DNA of 33,765 nucleotides from Megasphaera geminata F0357 (lineage in GTDB: Bacteria > Bacillota > Negativicutes > Veillonellales > Megasphaeraceae): assembly GCF_000239275.1 (NCBI RefSeq), contig NZ_JH417603.1:54016-87780 (forward strand). The letters are read 5' to 3'. A model generated the notes under the pieces. That model ran no database searches. It had not been told where the DNA came from and saw only the letters and a program-made list of their open reading frames with translations. Numbering within the stretch: the stretch's first letter is position 1; every line of letters starts with the position of its first letter. Of this stretch, positions 32,466 through 33,765 are shown piece by piece. The position numbers and the translations under genes were made by a program.

Positions 32466-33377
32466 ATGGATTTTCATCATTTGAAATATTTCACTGAAGT
32501 CGCCGACAAAAAATCCTTCAGCAAAGCTGCCCGAACGCTGCACATTTCCCAATCCGCAATCAGCCGTACCATTAAAGCGTTGGAGGACGAGCTGGGGGTT
32601 GTTTTATTTATGCGCAACGCCAAGGCCGTCGAACTCACGGATGCAGGTGCGATCTTCCTGACGCACGCAAAACGGGTCGTTTTCATGTTCGAGCACTTAA
32701 AGATGGATTTTGAAAATGAATTTAAACTGGAACAAGGCACGGTACTCATCGGTTTACCTCCTATAACCGGAGCGCCGGTCTTCGCCAACCTCTTAGGAGC
32801 TTTTAAACAGGTATACCCGCAGATCGAACTGGACTTATACGAACATGGCTCCAAAAAGGTCGGTATCAGCGTTCAGGAAGGGCTGATCGATTTAGGCATC
32901 ATTTGCACGCAGCCGAAGGAAAAAGATTTCGAGTCGTTTTTTCTCGACCAGGATCCGATGAACGTGATCATTCACCGCGACAATCCTCTCAGCAAGGAAA
33001 AAACCATTCCCCTGAAAAAATTGGCCAATGAGCCTCTCGTCCTGTATCGGGACGATTTCAATCTGCACGACGAGATCATTACAAACTGTAAAAAAATCGG
33101 GTTCCAGCCTAAAATCGTCTTTGAAACGAGCCAGCGCGATCTCATGATCCAGACAGCCGTCGCCAATCTGGGCATCGCGCTCTTGCCGAGCCGGCTCTGC
33201 CCTACCAAGGAAACGGCCCCCCGCGTATATGAATCCGTTGTCGTAAGGCCCCTGGTGGAACCGAAGATACTCCATGTCCTGTACGTTATCTGGAAACGCG
33301 GCCATTATCTGTCCCATGCGGCGCAGTTATGGCTTGATTTCGTAAAAAACAGAACACGGATTTCCGCAAATGTCTGA
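32466..33377 (+). CDS. LysR family transcriptional regulator
   Basis: A 303-residue LysR-type regulator. The N-terminal winged helix has LKYFTEVADKKSFSKAARTL, HISQSAISRTIKALEDELG and LFMRNAKAVELTDAG; the C-terminal part is a two-lobed ligand-binding domain, with VLIGLPPITGAPVF and NLGIALLPSR. The effector is not predictable. ATG 32466 is preceded by AGGAGGTG at 5 bases. It is divergent from the pyruvate:ferredoxin oxidoreductase gene, and LysR proteins commonly control the gene they diverge from, so redox or pyruvate-linked control of the oxidoreductase is a reasonable inference. It overlaps the next gene by 8 bases. Confidence 0.93.
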   Translation: MDFHHLKYFTEVADKKSFSKAARTLHISQSAISRTIKALEDELGVVLFMRNAKAVELTDAGAIFLTHAKRVVFMFEHLKMDFENEFKLEQGTVLIGLPPITGAPVFANLLGAFKQVYPQIELDLYEHGSKKVGISVQEGLIDLGIICTQPKEKDFESFFLDQDPMNVIIHRDNPLSKEKTIPLKKLANEPLVLYRDDFNLHDEIITNCKKIGFQPKIVFETSQRDLMIQTAVANLGIALLPSRLCPTKETAPRVYESVVVRPLVEPKILHVLYVIWKRGHYLSHAAQLWLDFVKNRTRISANV

Positions 33378-33750
33378 CAGCAGGCCCGACGCAGGCAGGT
33401 TATCGGCATTACGGGAATTTGTAAGAACCTTTCCCGACAGGGAGCATACGCATGATGATCTGCTCCGACGTTTCGTTTTCGCAGCCGTAATCATCATCAT
33501 TCTGGAAGGGGCTTATATCATTTTCTTACAAGTGCAGCTCCTTGAACTGGAATCTGCCGTCAGCATGCAGGAAACCCGCATTGCCCAAGCGGAACAGGAC
33601 TACGACAGGCATAACCATATGCTCTACAGTCTGAATGAAACGGTAACTTCAATTCAGCGCCAATGGACCTCTCTGAATTTCAGGGTCCTGGAAAACACAT
33701 GGAAGCTTGACGGCATAACGCCTCAAGCCCCGGCTGACATTAATCAGTAA
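33370..33750 (+). CDS. Small membrane-anchored coiled-coil protein
   Basis: A 126-residue protein I do not recognise. The first 32 residues are charged, residues 34-57 form one membrane segment (FVFAAVIIIILEGAYIIFLQ), and residues of about 55-100 are a likely coiled coil with heptad-like spacing (QLLELESAVSMQETRIAQAE). It probably sits in the inner membrane with the coiled coil outside. The start overlaps the lysR end (ATGTCTGA, 8 bases), with no strong ribosome site, so it is translationally coupled to the regulator. The TAA is at 33748-33750; the window ends 15 bases later. Confidence 0.7.
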   Translation: MSDSRPDAGRLSALREFVRTFPDREHTHDDLLRRFVFAAVIIIILEGAYIIFLQVQLLELESAVSMQETRIAQAEQDYDRHNHMLYSLNETVTSIQRQWTSLNFRVLENTWKLDGITPQAPADINQ

Positions 33751-33765
33751 AAACAAAAAGCTCCG

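Noticed and set aside
1-33765. tRNA, rRNA, insertion sequence, prophage or attachment site
   Set aside because: I saw no tRNA cloverleaf, transposase motif, integrase or terminal inverted repeats in the window.

Overview
The window looks like chromosome from a diderm, anaerobic Firmicute of the class Negativicutes, most likely a Megasphaera-like member of the Veillonellales. The evidence is a mix of clostridial traits (pyruvate:ferredoxin oxidoreductase, SCIFF ranthipeptide, a SUF system with SufU, a ZTP riboswitch on fhs, a HemZ-like radical SAM protein) with a YadA-type trimeric autotransporter that needs an outer membrane. Genus is inference. Almost every gene lies on the minus strand; the plus strand carries one small Fe-S-type gene near 10.4 kb and the LysR pair at the right end.

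Layout, left to right. 1-700: two small membrane proteins, one cut by the window edge. 0.9-6.4 kb: a SUF iron-sulfur operon transcribed sufC-sufB-sufD-sufS-sufU and then a DUF454 membrane protein, from a clear promoter at about 6.38 kb. 6.4-8.7 kb: a SCIFF ranthipeptide locus, consisting of a 131-residue unknown protein, the 46-residue six-cysteine precursor (scfA), a hairpin, the radical SAM/SPASM maturase (scfB) and a coupled small membrane protein. 8.8-10.3 kb: one ORF that joins LarE to endonuclease III (Nth). 10.4-10.8 kb: a plus-strand cysteine-motif protein with no stop codon before its terminator. 10.8-13.3 kb: fhs and a cyclodeaminase/cyclohydrolase (one-carbon metabolism) under a ZTP riboswitch. 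13.3-16.8 kb: a DapF-like epimerase and a trimeric autotransporter adhesin with a 21-bp repeat array. 16.9-28.3 kb: a long compact cluster transcribed recJ-relA-dtd-MBL hydrolase-AI-2E family permease-fur-hemZ-hisS-aspS. 28.5-32.0 kb: pyruvate:ferredoxin oxidoreductase. 32.0-32.5 kb: a regulatory intergenic region with several palindromes. 32.5-33.75 kb: a LysR regulator and a small membrane/coiled-coil protein.

Four genes cannot be read in one frame as given: sufU, the DUF454 gene, aspS (two sites) and the pyruvate:ferredoxin oxidoreductase. The protein on each side of each break is well conserved, and aspS is essential, so sequencing or assembly indels are the likeliest cause. This also casts doubt on the LarE-Nth fusion and the missing stop at 10.8 kb.

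The most interesting parts are the SCIFF locus with a hairpin between precursor and maturase, the LarE-Nth joined ORF, the ZTP riboswitch with visible covariation, the coiled-coil tail after the adhesin membrane anchor, and the operator-like palindromes between the oxidoreductase and LysR.
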